Notes: a model not told the origin generated them from the letters alone. Positions 8,784 through 17,625 are shown, numbered from the stretch's first letter. The stretch is DNA of 43,984 nucleotides from Paludibacteraceae bacterium (GCA_017962005.1 JAGCWE010000053.1:1-43984), one strand, 5' to 3'. Program-made: numbers and translations.

Positions 8784-9695
8784 TTACCCGTTCAGGTCAT
8801 ATCCGTAATGCCGCAACCGCGACTGGCTGCTGCGCCAGTCACGGTCCACCTTGACAAACAGTTCCAGATAGACCTGTTTGCCGAAGAACGCCTCAATGTC
8901 CTTCCGTGCCTGCGCGCCCACACGTTTCAGCGCACTGCCCTGCTTGCCGATGATGATGCCTTTCTGGCTTTCGCGCTCCACGTAGATGACCGCCATAATG
9001 CGGATCAGACGCTCCTCCTCAAGGAACTGCTCCACCTCCACTTCCACGCTGTAAGGAATCTCCTTGTCGTAGTTCAGCAGTATCTTCTCGCGGATTATCT
9101 CGTCCACAAAGAAACGGGACGGCTTGTCGGTCAGTTGGTCCTTCGCGAAAAAAGGCGGACTGACGGGCAGAGCTTGTTTGATTGCCTCAAACAGTTGGTC
9201 CACCCCGAAACGCTCCTTGGCGGATATGGGGAACACACGCGCCTGCGGAAGGGTCTTGTTCCAGAATGCGACCAGGTTCTCCAGTGTATCCTGTGTGGTC
9301 AGGTCAATCTTGTTGATGACCAGAAAGACGCTTGTTCCGCCCTGCGCCATACGTTTGACTTTCTCAAGGAAGTCGGCATTGCGGTCGGCGGTGTCCTGCA
9401 CGTCGGTGACATACAGCAGCACGTCCGCATCCACCAGTGCCGAGCGGGAGAACTCCAGCATCTGTTCCTGCAACCGGTACGAGGGTTTGAGCACGCCGGG
9501 CGTGTCCGAATAGACAATCTGGAAGTCTTCGCCGTTGACAATGCCCATTATGCGGTGACGGGTTGTCTGCGCTTTCTGCGTGATAATGCTCAGACGCTCG
9601 CCCACCAATGCGTTCATCAGCGTCGATTTGCCCACATTGGGGTTGCCCACTATATTGACAAACCCCGAACGATGGCTGCCTTCTGCGTTTTCCAT
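8784..9695 (-). CDS. era: GTPase Era
   Basis: A 303-residue GTPase needed for 16S rRNA maturation and 30S subunit assembly. The N-terminal GTPase domain carries G1 GNPNVGKSTL (about 17-26), a G2 region with TTRH, G3 DTPGV (about 64-68) and G4 NKID (about 127-130). The C-terminal KH RNA-binding domain is recognised by the stretch around IIGKQGSALKRVG near residue 245. The ATG at 9695 lies 15 nt after the stop of the M16 gene in the same direction, so it is probably transcribed with it. Confidence 0.96.
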   Translation of the reverse strand: MENAEGSHRSGFVNIVGNPNVGKSTLMNALVGERLSIITQKAQTTRHRIMGIVNGEDFQIVYSDTPGVLKPSYRLQEQMLEFSRSALVDADVLLYVTDVQDTADRNADFLEKVKRMAQGGTSVFLVINKIDLTTQDTLENLVAFWNKTLPQARVFPISAKERFGVDQLFEAIKQALPVSPPFFAKDQLTDKPSRFFVDEIIREKILLNYDKEIPYSVEVEVEQFLEEERLIRIMAVIYVERESQKGIIIGKQGSALKRVGAQARKDIEAFFGKQVYLELFVKVDRDWRSSQSRLRHYGYDLNG

Positions 9696-9710
9696 AGTGC
9701 TTTCAGACGT

Positions 9711-12602
9711 TTAGTCCAGATCCAGCGGAGCGAAAAGCGTGTTCAGGGACACATTCTTCACCTTTGCAATCTTGTTCAACGCTTTCTTGTCAATCTGTTT
9801 GGGGTCGCCCACAATCATGATAGCCATCGGCTTGCCCTGTATATAGGTCTTGTAGTATTCGGCTATCTGCTCGAAAGTGAGGGTGTTCAGTTCATTCTCG
9901 TGTACGCGCATCGGGTCGTTCCCGTAGCCAAGACGCTGCCATGCCTCATAGACCAGGCTCTTTGCCCGCATTGAGGGTTGCGTGGTTGCCAGCTCCTGCC
10001 GCAGCATCGTGCGGACGGCTTCCAGCCTTTCAGGATGCATCGGCATGGAGTCGGTCAGGTGAAGGAACGTCTCCACCACTTCTGCCACCTTGTCGGACTG
10101 TGTGCCCACGTATCCCACGAACGAGACAGGTTTGCCTGCCAGCGGGGCGGAGGACATCAGACCGTATGCCGAGTAAGCCATCGAACGCTTGGTGCGGATT
10201 TCGTCCAGCACGAGACCCGAGAATCCGCCGGAGAAATACTGGTTGAAAGCGTCTTTCACCACTTCCTGCCGCAGGTCATACGGCTCGCCGAGGAAATAGA
10301 AATATACGGAAGCCTGCTGCAGTTTTGGGTCAGGCAGGAAGAATATCTGCGTCTTGTCATACTGCTGCTTGTCACGCACTTCCGGCGATGAGGACGGCAT
10401 CATTCCCTCCGACAGCGGGAGAGCCGCCTGTACGGTTTCTGCACTGAGAGTGCCGCAGTAATGCACGTCCAGTGCGTACTTGGTCGCCTTCTGGAACTCC
10501 GTCATCATCTTCAGTTCGTCCATATCATACACGTCCAGGAACTTGACCACATCCAGATAATGCGACTTCTCGCCATATACAACCCATTCTTGCAGCGCGC
10601 TCGGCCATACGGGATGCATCTTCTTGATGGTCAGGCGCGAGGACAGTTCCGAGCCTTTCACTGCGTCAAACTGTTTCTTGTCCAGTTTGGGCATCAGAAT
10701 CTGCAGGCTCACCTGCTCCAGAATCTCTTTCAGGTGCGCGTCCTCGCCCACAATCTGGATGGTCATATAGCTGTCGTTCACGCCATACTGTATGCTGCCG
10801 CCCAGTTCGCTCAGTTTGCGGCGGAAAGCCTGCGCGTCAGTGTCCGGCATCGTGCCCGCGCGGTTCATCAGTTGGACCACATACTCCAGCATCGGCATCT
10901 TCTTCGTGCCCACGCCGTAACGGAGGATAAGGGAGAATACGGTGTTCTTCGTGTTCTGTGTGTAGTGCATACGCACGTTCTGGTCAATGTCTGTCACGCG
11001 CACGTCCGCCATATTGTTGTACCTGACGTTCGGCTGCCCTTCTGACAAACGGCGGAAAGCCTGCGCGTATGCAGTTTCTATACCCTCCGCCATCTGCAGG
11101 GGCTTGATATCCGGCTTCGGCAGTTTGTTCACCTTCGGGTCGCCGTCCTCAAAGGTCAGGGTCATCGGCACGGCATCGAAGTACTTCTTCGCCACCCGCT
11201 GGATATCCGCCTTTGTCAGTTGCTCTATGCGCTCCAACTGCGTGAAGATGCGTTCGGTGGGAATATTGTAAATGAAGCACTCCACCAGTTCGCTCATCTT
11301 GGCGTCACCTTCTTCAAACGCCAGTGTGTATTGCCGGCGCATCTCCTGTTTCACCGCCTCAATCATCCAGTCGGGTATGTCGCCCGTCTTGAGTTTGTTG
11401 ATTTCGTTCATCACGATGCGCTCGGTGGCGGCGTTGCTCTCAAACGACTGCTGGTTGGGGTCGAAATACGGGATGGCGGTCACCAGTATGCGTCCCAAGT
11501 CGCGGCGGGCGTCCACCATGCACTGCGCCGCGCTCACATCGCCGTCCATCGTCACCTTGTCCAGCAGACCGGTGTTCGATTCGTTATTGAGCAGCCGGCA
11601 TACGAACTGCAGGGCGGGCAACTCGTCATCCGTTGTTGTAACCCCGTCAAACACCCAGTAAATCTGCGGATAGTAACCCAGGTCGAATTTCTTTTTCAGC
11701 CCGTTCTCGAACTTGGGTTTCTCTTTCTCGCGCTGAGGCAGTTCGCCCTTTGGCAGTTTGCCGAAAGCCTGCGCGATAAGGGGCTTGGCGGTTTCCGTGT
11801 CGAAGTCGCCCACCAGTATCAACGCCATATTGTTCGCCACATACCACGTGTTGAAGAACTCGATGAGTTTGCTCAGACGGGGGTTCTTCAGGTGTTCCGG
11901 CTCGCCAATCACGTTCCGCTCGTAGGGATGCCCCTTGTAGATGGTTTCCATCAGTTTGTCGCGCTGCTGGGTGCGCACATCGCCTGCGTACATATTGTAC
12001 TCCTCAAACACGTTCTCCAACTCCGCCTGGAACGTGCGGAACACGGGATTTATCATCCGGTCGGCGTTGATGGTCAGCCATTTGTTCATCTGGCAGGCGG
12101 GGAACGAACTGGTGTAGCATGTCATGTCGTAGGAAGTGAATGCATTGACATCCGTCGCGCCTATTCCGTCCATCAGGTTGAAGAAGTCGCGCGTGGTCGA
12201 ACGTTGCATTTCCTCCATGGACAGACGGTTGATGCGTTTCGCCAGCGTGTCGCGCTGCACGGCGTCCGTTGTGGTCGCGTATTCGTCATACAGACGGATA
12301 ATCTGCTCATAGACGGGTTTCTCTTTGGCCCAGTCAAGTGCGCCGATCTGCTCCGTACCCTTGAAGAGCATGTGCTCAAGGTAGTGGGCGAGACCCGTAT
12401 ACTCTTTCGGTTCATCAACCGAACCCGCGCGCACAGCCACGTAGCCCGTTACGTCCGTCTGGTCATGATTCTCCCACAACATGACGGTCAGACCGTTGTC
12501 CAGTTTGTACTCTGTGAGCGACTGTCTGTCCTGGGCGTTGAGCGTAAGCGCGACGGTCAGCAACGCCGTCAGGACGGTCATTCGGAATGTCATTCTTTTC
12601 AT
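9711..12602 (-). CDS. M16-family zinc metallopeptidase, exported, two-half type
   Basis: A 963-residue pitrilysin/insulinase-type protease. The chosen ATG at 12602 gives a signal peptide (about 1-23, ending LNAQ); an in-frame ATG 13 codons upstream would weaken it. The first half has the inverted zinc motif HYLEH (His73, Glu76, His77) followed by MLFKGTE, with the downstream glutamate ligand in the ENVFEEYNMY region. The second half is a catalytically inactive M16 domain that completes the clamshell, as in full-length pitrilysins. It probably degrades peptides in the periplasm. The gene follows the nitroreductase by 105 nt, with a possible promoter in between, and precedes era by 15 nt. Confidence 0.94.
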   Translation of the reverse strand: MKRMTFRMTVLTALLTVALTLNAQDRQSLTEYKLDNGLTVMLWENHDQTDVTGYVAVRAGSVDEPKEYTGLAHYLEHMLFKGTEQIGALDWAKEKPVYEQIIRLYDEYATTTDAVQRDTLAKRINRLSMEEMQRSTTRDFFNLMDGIGATDVNAFTSYDMTCYTSSFPACQMNKWLTINADRMINPVFRTFQAELENVFEEYNMYAGDVRTQQRDKLMETIYKGHPYERNVIGEPEHLKNPRLSKLIEFFNTWYVANNMALILVGDFDTETAKPLIAQAFGKLPKGELPQREKEKPKFENGLKKKFDLGYYPQIYWVFDGVTTTDDELPALQFVCRLLNNESNTGLLDKVTMDGDVSAAQCMVDARRDLGRILVTAIPYFDPNQQSFESNAATERIVMNEINKLKTGDIPDWMIEAVKQEMRRQYTLAFEEGDAKMSELVECFIYNIPTERIFTQLERIEQLTKADIQRVAKKYFDAVPMTLTFEDGDPKVNKLPKPDIKPLQMAEGIETAYAQAFRRLSEGQPNVRYNNMADVRVTDIDQNVRMHYTQNTKNTVFSLILRYGVGTKKMPMLEYVVQLMNRAGTMPDTDAQAFRRKLSELGGSIQYGVNDSYMTIQIVGEDAHLKEILEQVSLQILMPKLDKKQFDAVKGSELSSRLTIKKMHPVWPSALQEWVVYGEKSHYLDVVKFLDVYDMDELKMMTEFQKATKYALDVHYCGTLSAETVQAALPLSEGMMPSSSPEVRDKQQYDKTQIFFLPDPKLQQASVYFYFLGEPYDLRQEVVKDAFNQYFSGGFSGLVLDEIRTKRSMAYSAYGLMSSAPLAGKPVSFVGYVGTQSDKVAEVVETFLHLTDSMPMHPERLEAVRTMLRQELATTQPSMRAKSLVYEAWQRLGYGNDPMRVHENELNTLTFEQIAEYYKTYIQGKPMAIMIVGDPKQIDKKALNKIAKVKNVSLNTLFAPLDLD

Positions 12603-12640
12603 AGTCGTATGTTTTATTATTGTTTGCGGATAAACTTTCA

Positions 12641-12670
12641 CAATTGTATCGTTTCAATTGTGCAGCACAA
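12641..12670 (-). promoter_or_regulatory. Possible promoter for the M16-era-htrA run
   Basis: On the reverse strand TACAATTG (12648 to 12641) differs from TAnnTTTG by one base, and a TTG (12670 to 12668) lies 19 nt upstream. An inverted CAATTG pair around it may be part of the same element. Position and spacing fit; the sequence match is imperfect. Confidence 0.4.
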
Positions 12671-12707
12671 CGGTCTTAGCACAGGCATCCTGCTTACGGT
12701 AACACGG

Positions 12708-13382
12708 TCAGAACGCGTTGTAGTGAATCCTGTCGGCATCCCATTTGTCTTTGATTTCCGGCTGTTCGGCGGGGATGCCAACGGGAACAATACAAAGGGG
12801 GACGATATGTGCGGGCAGACCAAGCAGTTCCTGCAGTTTTTGCGCACGTTCGGGATTCGGATGAACGCCGGTCCATACTGCTCCCAGTCCCATTGCGTGC
12901 GCGGCGAGAAGGATGTTCTCGGTAGCGGCGGACAGGTCGTTGACCCAGAAGTCGGGCATCGTTGATATGGCGCGCTGCAGGTTCCCGCAGGGGATGATGG
13001 CGACCGCCGCGCCATTGCCGCAACGGCTGTACGGGAACTCCTCGTCAAGACGCATAAGCATATCCTCATCGCTGACGACAAGGAACTCCCACGGTTGTTT
13101 GTTCATTGCCGACGGGGCGGCCATCGCACAGCGGAGCAGTTGCTCCAGTTGTTCGTCACTGATTTTTTCTCCCGTGAAGTGGCGCACACTCACGCGGGTC
13201 ATGATATTGTCAATTGCTGATTTTTGCATAGTGCATCCTTTCTTTTCATGTTGGCATTCCTGTTTTTCATTGCATTGGCAATTTTCATTACGGCACTTGC
13301 TGTCGGTGCAGCATGTCAAACAAAAGCACAGCGCAACGACTGCGAGGCACTGCGAGAACAGATTTCCGATTGTTGTTTTCAT
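12708..13382 (-). CDS. Nitroreductase-family lipoprotein with Cys-rich N-terminus
   Basis: From the ATG at 13382 the product is 224 residues. It has a hydrophobic signal segment (about 7-23), a lipobox-like LTCC (Cys24/Cys25), and a Cys/His/Glu-rich linker with cysteines at 24, 25, 30, 35, 37, 43 and 50. An FMN-dependent nitroreductase domain begins at about residue 52, with the family features R-x-S-V-R-H-F, A-P-S-A-M-N-K-Q-P-W and a C-terminal V-P-V-G-I-P. An internal ATG at 13229 has a good AAGGA site six to seven bases upstream and would make a normal cytoplasmic nitroreductase of 173 residues. Either an exported form or both forms could be made. Substrate unknown. It is divergent from adk. 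Confidence 0.8.
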   Translation of the reverse strand: MKTTIGNLFSQCLAVVALCFCLTCCTDSKCRNENCQCNEKQECQHEKKGCTMQKSAIDNIMTRVSVRHFTGEKISDEQLEQLLRCAMAAPSAMNKQPWEFLVVSDEDMLMRLDEEFPYSRCGNGAAVAIIPCGNLQRAISTMPDFWVNDLSAATENILLAAHAMGLGAVWTGVHPNPERAQKLQELLGLPAHIVPLCIVPVGIPAEQPEIKDKWDADRIHYNAF

Positions 13383-13405
13383 AGTTGTATATGTTTGGGT
13401 TGCCG

Positions 13406-13437
13406 CAAAGGACTGAAAAAATACTGACTTTACCAAA
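13406..13437 (-). promoter_or_regulatory. Putative promoter for the nitroreductase lipoprotein
   Basis: On the reverse strand TTTG (13437 to 13434) lies 20 nt before GTCCTTTG (13413 to 13406). The -33 box and the TTTG half of the -7 box match the Bacteroidota consensus; the TA half does not. It lies back to back with the adk promoter. Confidence 0.4.
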
Positions 13438-13467
13438 TTTTTTCGATAATATTAGAAAAACTTATAT

Positions 13468-13475
13468 TATCTTTG
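13468..13475 (+). promoter_or_regulatory. Promoter -7 box for adk
   Basis: TATCTTTG is an exact TAnnTTTG match located 30 nt before the adk ATG. The -33 region is AT rich but has no clear TTTG at the expected distance. Confidence 0.55.
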
Positions 13476-13505
13476 CCGCCGTTATTGTCAAAATAGGAAA
13501 CATTT

Positions 13506-14123
13506 ATGCTCAATGTCATTTTATTTGGTGCCCCGGGCAGTGGCAAGGGGACGCAATCGGAATTACTGGCTAGACACTATGGCCTGCAGCATCTCTCTAC
13601 GGGGGATTTGCTGCGCGCCGAGATTCGTACCGGTAGTGAGTTGGGAAAGGAGATTGACGAACTCATATCGAAGGGCAATCTGGTGCCTGACCACCAGATG
13701 GTGCACCTTATCGCCCACTATATTGATGACCTCCCCAAGGACTGCAAAGGTGTAATCTTCGATGGCTATCCCCGCACAGTCGAGCAGGCGGACGCACTCA
13801 CCTTACTCCTCAGACGCCGCGGTATGGACGCCGTGATGCTGGAACTGATGGTTGACGAGGACGAGATTATCAAACGCTTGCTTGAAAGGGGCAAGAGTAG
13901 CGGCAGGGCAGACGACAACTTCGACACTATCAAGAAGCGCCTGCGTATCTATCAGGAGGTGACCAAACCTGTCAGTGCCTATTACCTGCGCCATCACAAC
14001 TATTTCCTCATCAACGGCAACTACTCGATGGAGCAGACCTTCGAGCAGATTGATACCATCCTCCGCCTGCGTGGTGCAAAAGCCATCACGGAATCAGCCG
14101 GTCATACATCGGAAAACAAGTAA
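13506..14123 (+). CDS. adk: Adenylate kinase
   Basis: A 205-residue kinase that converts AMP and ATP to two ADP. The P-loop GAPGSGKGT is at residues 8-16. The AMP-binding region has LSTGDLLR (about 35-42) and FDGYPRT (about 84-90). The LID is short, without a zinc-finger insert, with the arginine-containing GRADDN near residue 137, as in the 190-residue Bacteroidota enzymes. The C-terminus is about 15 residues longer than usual. In other Bacteroidales adk is commonly followed directly by obg; here a secreted-protein gene starts 24 nt after the adk stop, between the two. Confidence 0.96.
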   Translation: MLNVILFGAPGSGKGTQSELLARHYGLQHLSTGDLLRAEIRTGSELGKEIDELISKGNLVPDHQMVHLIAHYIDDLPKDCKGVIFDGYPRTVEQADALTLLLRRRGMDAVMLELMVDEDEIIKRLLERGKSSGRADDNFDTIKKRLRIYQEVTKPVSAYYLRHHNYFLINGNYSMEQTFEQIDTILRLRGAKAITESAGHTSENK

Positions 14124-14147
14124 CAACAAACCATAAAACCAACAATT

Positions 14148-15566
14148 ATGAAGAAACTTTTCACTCTTGCAGCAGCATTGCTGCTGATGGGTAGTGCTTC
14201 TGCCCAGTTGTACAATCTGGTCAAAGTGACCGAAGTAAAAGACAATGGTCTGTACGTATTCGAGCGCAACGGACATGTGCTGGATACTGTACTTGTGAAC
14301 AACGCTTTGCAGACAACCGATAAATATCAGAAGGTTGCTCTGACCGGCCAGGAACATTACGTATATCGCTTGATAGGCAGTGCTGAGGACGGATTTGCCA
14401 TTCGGAATGAACAGAAGTATGCCAAACACCCCCAGGGACACAACTTCATGAACAACCCGAGCAACAAAACGAACATCACCTTTGCCAACAGCAGTTCCGC
14501 AGCGTGGAAGTTCGATTTTGACGGTGATGAGGCTCTTATTTACAACGCCAATAACGCTGACCGTTTCCTGGGAGAAACGGAGGAAGGTTCCAATGCCTAC
14601 AAAGCGTACGCCGCTTCCAACATAGATACATACGGTCACAATTTCACCGTCTATGAGTTGCAGGTATCCACATCTCCCTATATCACCACTTCGCCCGCCG
14701 CTGCGGATTTCGGTTCCAAGGCCGTCGGTTCGGATGCCGTTACGATGGATATTACAGTTAATTACGGCAATCTGAAGGGTTCGGTTACCTACTCCGGTCT
14801 GAAAGATCCGTTCAGTGCAAAAGGAACCATCGCCAAAAGCGGCGACAAACTGACTATCACAGCCAATCCTTCAAAAGAAGGAACATACAGCCAGACGCTC
14901 ACCATCGAATCCGCAACCGACAATGTGAAAGTTCAGGTGACGGTGAAGATGAACGTAACAGACCCCACCGCAGGCTACGCCAAGATGACCGGCAAGATGG
15001 TGGAAGGTGACTACGTGCTTACTTACGGTGAGTACGCTATGAAAGCTTCCATTATGCTGAACAGTAAAAACGAGAAGGTTAACCGTTTTGAAAACGGCAC
15101 TTTCACATTGTCCGGCGATATGCTGACGAATCCCGATGAATCGATTATCTGGCACATCGCTTCCGCAGGTGACAGTTGGACACTGTACAACAAGAGCGTG
15201 AACAAATACGCCGGCAGTACGGATGCGAAGAACCAAGGCGCGCTGCTGGATGACGCCACGACCGACAACGCCAAGTGGAACATCACCGTTACGGAAGAAA
15301 ACACCTACGAGTTTGAGAACGTGGCTCGTGCGGCTTCCGCTCAGAATCCTGAAAACAAATGGTTGCACAACAATACAACTTACGGATTCGCATGTTATGG
15401 TTCGAACACCGGCGGCGCGCTCACGCTCTACAAGATTGGCGGAACAGCCACCGCACTTGACCAGGCCGAAACGACTGTGAAAGCGCGCAAGGTCATTGAG
15501 GACGGTCGGGTAATCATTATCCGTGACGGCGTGCGCTACAACGCACAAGGCATTCGTCTGCAATAA
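14148..15566 (+). CDS. Secreted protein with two similar beta-rich modules and an Ig-like middle
   Basis: A 472-residue exported protein, no known function. Residues 1-20 are a signal peptide ending SASAQ. Residues about 20-172 and 275-437 look like two copies of one module: each has a Y-V/V-F or Y-V-L-T start, an N-N/N-P segment, a W-x-F/W-x-I strand and ends in TVYEL or TLYKI. This pattern recurs in Bacteroidota surface proteins. Between them (about 178-271) is an Ig-like domain of the kind with repeated GT-x-x-x-TLTI strands. The last about 28 residues form a conserved-looking tail, KARKVIEDG then IIIRDG then YNAQG. The same tail type ends the protein at 17706-19088. It may be a sorting or anchoring signal. 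Confidence 0.8.
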   Translation: MKKLFTLAAALLLMGSASAQLYNLVKVTEVKDNGLYVFERNGHVLDTVLVNNALQTTDKYQKVALTGQEHYVYRLIGSAEDGFAIRNEQKYAKHPQGHNFMNNPSNKTNITFANSSSAAWKFDFDGDEALIYNANNADRFLGETEEGSNAYKAYAASNIDTYGHNFTVYELQVSTSPYITTSPAAADFGSKAVGSDAVTMDITVNYGNLKGSVTYSGLKDPFSAKGTIAKSGDKLTITANPSKEGTYSQTLTIESATDNVKVQVTVKMNVTDPTAGYAKMTGKMVEGDYVLTYGEYAMKASIMLNSKNEKVNRFENGTFTLSGDMLTNPDESIIWHIASAGDSWTLYNKSVNKYAGSTDAKNQGALLDDATTDNAKWNITVTEENTYEFENVARAASAQNPENKWLHNNTTYGFACYGSNTGGALTLYKIGGTATALDQAETTVKARKVIEDGRVIIIRDGVRYNAQGIRLQ

Positions 15567-15586
15567 AACAGGCCGGTTGCGAAACA

Positions 15587-16771
15587 ATGCCAAGCGGGAA
15601 CTTCATAGACCAGGTACGTATCTATTGCCGTTCGGGCAAAGGCGGTGCGGGGTGTATGCACCTCCACCGCGCCAAATACGTGCCGAAAGGCGGTCCCGAC
15701 GGCGGTGACGGCGGGCGCGGTGGTCATGTCATTCTGCAGGGCAACCGCAATCTGTGGACGCTGCTCCACCTCAAGTACCAGAAGCATATCCTTGCCACGG
15801 ACGGCGGTCATGGCGGCCAGTCACGCTCTTTCGGCAAAGACGGCGAGGACAAGATTATCGAAGTCCCCTGCGGCACCGTCGTTTATGACGGCGACACGGG
15901 CGAGTGGCTTGCGGAAATCAAGGAGGACAAACAGCGCATCGTGCTGCTTCGCGGCGGAAGGGGAGGACTGGGCAACTGGCATTTCCGCTCAGCCACCAAC
16001 CAGACACCACGCTATGCCCAGCCCGGCGAGCCTGCCGTGGAGCGCAATATCGTGCTCCAACTCAAAGTGCTGGCGGATGTCGGACTGGTCGGTTTCCCAA
16101 ATGCGGGGAAGTCAACGCTGCTCTCTGTCGTGTCCGCCGCCAAACCCGAGATAGCCGACTATCCGTTCACCACCCTTACGCCACAGTTGGGTATCGTTTC
16201 CGTGCGGGACAATCAGTCGTTCTGTATGGCAGACATACCGGGCATCATTGAGGGAGCGAGCGAAGGCAAGGGATTGGGACTGCGTTTCCTCAGGCATATC
16301 GAGCGCAACGCCGTACTCCTGTTTATGGTGCCGGTCACCTCTCTGGAGCAGACGGACGAACAGCAGAATGCGCTGGATAGCATAGAAAGGGAATACAACA
16401 TCCTTCTTTCTGAACTGGAGAAATACAACCCTGAATTGCTGACCAAGGCGCGGGTGCTGGCATTAAGCAAGTGCGATATCCAAACCGTTGACCCGCAGCC
16501 CCTGCGCGAACGCTTGGGCATTCCCGTATTCTGCATATCATCTGTTACCGGATTGGGAATAGCGGAACTGAAGGACGCTCTGTGGGCGGAGTTACAGAAG
16601 GAGCAGAACCAGGTCATCGAAATCTCACACGCGCCGATAGCCGTGGAGCATCGGGAGACAGATGCTCCAGACGATGTCGGAGAGGACGAAGAACCCGGCA
16701 CAATCTACCTGAACGAGGTGGATGAGGAATGGGATCTGAGCAAGTACAAGGGTATCGGCTGGGACGAGTAA
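15587..16771 (+). CDS. obg: GTPase Obg/CgtA
   Basis: A 394-residue GTPase involved in late 50S subunit assembly and stress response. The N-terminal Obg fold (about 1-158) is glycine rich ([16 protein letters not shown]). The GTPase domain has G1 [10 protein letters not shown] (about 167-176), switch I with YPFTT, and G3 [16 protein letters not shown]. The C-terminus is acidic and short rather than a full OCT domain, as in many Bacteroidota. The ATG at 15587 lies 20 nt after the secreted-protein stop, and a strong terminator follows the gene, so adk, the secreted protein and obg likely form one unit. Confidence 0.96.
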   Translation: MPSGNFIDQVRIYCRSGKGGAGCMHLHRAKYVPKGGPDGGDGGRGGHVILQGNRNLWTLLHLKYQKHILATDGGHGGQSRSFGKDGEDKIIEVPCGTVVYDGDTGEWLAEIKEDKQRIVLLRGGRGGLGNWHFRSATNQTPRYAQPGEPAVERNIVLQLKVLADVGLVGFPNAGKSTLLSVVSAAKPEIADYPFTTLTPQLGIVSVRDNQSFCMADIPGIIEGASEGKGLGLRFLRHIERNAVLLFMVPVTSLEQTDEQQNALDSIEREYNILLSELEKYNPELLTKARVLALSKCDIQTVDPQPLRERLGIPVFCISSVTGLGIAELKDALWAELQKEQNQVIEISHAPIAVEHRETDAPDDVGEDEEPGTIYLNEVDEEWDLSKYKGIGWDE

Positions 16772-16786
16772 AATCGCATAACAAGG

Positions 16787-16824
16787 AACAAGGCTCACGT
16801 TCAAACGTGGGCCTTGTTTTGTTT
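16787..16824 (+). terminator. Strong intrinsic terminator after obg
   Basis: A 14-bp stem with a four-base loop (TCAA at 16801-16804): 16787-16800 pairs with 16805-16818 with a single G-T wobble. TTGTTTG continues a T-rich tail. It closes the adk-obg unit. Confidence 0.9.
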
Positions 16825-16881
16825 GGTAATCGATTCCTGAACATCATCAGCACACTGGATGGATGCGCCTCATCCCCACAT

Positions 16882-17039
16882 CTGTATAGTGAAGAAGCAC
16901 TGTTGAGACAGCAAAAAACTGAAGCAATAAAAGCACTATAGTGATAGCGAAAGCGCTGTAGCAATAGCAAAGCGCGCTGTACTAATAACGAAAATATATA
17001 TGAATAGTGTCGAATTACTATAAGGATAACTACGAATTA
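16882..17039. repeat. Degenerate tandem array of about 20-bp units
   Basis: About eight units of 17-22 bp, most beginning CTGTA, CTATA or CTGAA and many containing AATAGC-AAAGC or AGCGAAAGC. Clear unit starts are 16882, 16900, 16919, 16936, 16956, 16977 and 17018. Unit length and sequence drift along the array. There are no unique spacers, so it is not a CRISPR. It lies in a gene-free stretch between the obg terminator and a second repeat block. Confidence 0.6.
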
Positions 17040-17059
17040 TACAGAAATTCCGCATAAGA

Positions 17060-17103
17060 AGCGGGTGATTAGCGGGTGATTACCGTGTGATTACTGTGTT
17101 ATT
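17060..17103. repeat. Four 11-bp tandem repeats
   Basis: Units AGCGGGTGATT (17060-17070), the same again (17071-17081), ACCGTGTGATT (17082-17092) and ACTGTGTTATT (17093-17103). The first two are identical and the others diverge in order. The array could bind a protein, or be a slippage product without function. Confidence 0.75.
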
Positions 17104-17137
17104 CGGCAATAAACACCCTATCATTGCCGAATCTTTT
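17101..17137 (+). terminator. Hairpin with T-tail, possible terminator
   Basis: ATTCGGCAAT (17101-17110) pairs perfectly with ATTGCCGAAT (17123-17132), with a 12-base loop and CTTTT after the stem. It overlaps the last 11-bp repeat. No gene directly precedes it, so it may be a second stop for transcripts passing the obg terminator. Confidence 0.5.
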
Positions 17138-17234
17138 GCGTATCATCAGCATCATACCTCCCTCATCTTCAGTCATTTTAGGATGCCCTTCGGTTTTGCA
17201 TAAACCAACAAATCAGCACAAAAATGCGGATTTG

Positions 17235-17267
17235 TTTGTATATGTCCCTCAAAAGCGCCTATCTTTG
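17235..17267 (+). promoter_or_regulatory. Strong Bacteroidota promoter in the gene-free stretch
   Basis: TTTG (17235-17238) and TATCTTTG (17260-17267) are separated by 21 nt. Both boxes match the consensus exactly. No start codon of a recognised gene is near; the next gene begins at 17706. Transcription should begin near 17271. Confidence 0.7.
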
Positions 17268-17270
17268 CGC

Positions 17271-17625
17271 CGGATTGTCATGCCACAGACGTAAAACCTG
17301 ACCGCTGGCACCGGCAGCGTGAAAAAACGGTGCGCCGCATCCCGGCGTTAAACAGGATGGACATGATGAAAAGGCGTTTGTTGACGCTGTTTGCGACTCA
17401 TCAGAATCTTCGCAGAATTCACACACAGTCCGGACAGCAACAATGAATGTCCCGTGGGTATGTTATATGCCGCGCCCGAGTTGGTTGGGATATGCATTTC
17501 GTTATGCAGTCTTTTTTGGCAGGGACGGCAAACATATCGGGCGTGGACTTCGGTTGTTTTTCTACTGTGTGGGGGATTGCGAAGCCCTTGATGAGCGTGA
17601 AGAACAAGTGGACTTCACGCTCTTT
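17271..17625 (+). ncRNA. Candidate structured RNA or long 5' leader
   Basis: A transcript from the promoter just upstream would contain several pairings. 17270-17278 pairs with 17425-17433 (9 bp, one G-T), closing the 5' domain right at the predicted transcript start. CGCTG (17303-17307) pairs with CAGCG (17315-17319), and GCACCG in its loop (17308-17313) pairs with CGGTGC (17328-17333) across an A-rich linker, an H-type pseudoknot arrangement. CGCCG/CGGCG (17333-17347) is a hairpin. 17470-17479 pairs with 17537-17546 (10 bp, one G-T). A terminator-like hairpin ends it at 17622. It does not match RNase P, tmRNA or another RNA I can recognise. It may instead be the leader of the LRR gene. Confidence 0.4.
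17593..17625 (+). terminator. Terminator-like hairpin before the LRR gene
   Basis: GAGCGTGAAG (17593-17602) pairs perfectly with CTTCACGCTC (17613-17622), followed by TTTA. The T-tail is short. It could end the candidate RNA or act as an attenuator 80 nt before the LRR-protein start. Confidence 0.5.

Noticed and set aside
16882..17103. CRISPR array
   Set aside because: Repeat units are short, degenerate and directly adjacent, with no unique spacers and no cas genes.
17271..17625. RNase P RNA, tmRNA or 6S RNA
   Set aside because: The conserved RNase P sequences near P4, the tmRNA ends and an alanine acceptor were not found, and no 6S-like single long bubble helix was seen. An AGTCCGG stretch alone was not enough.
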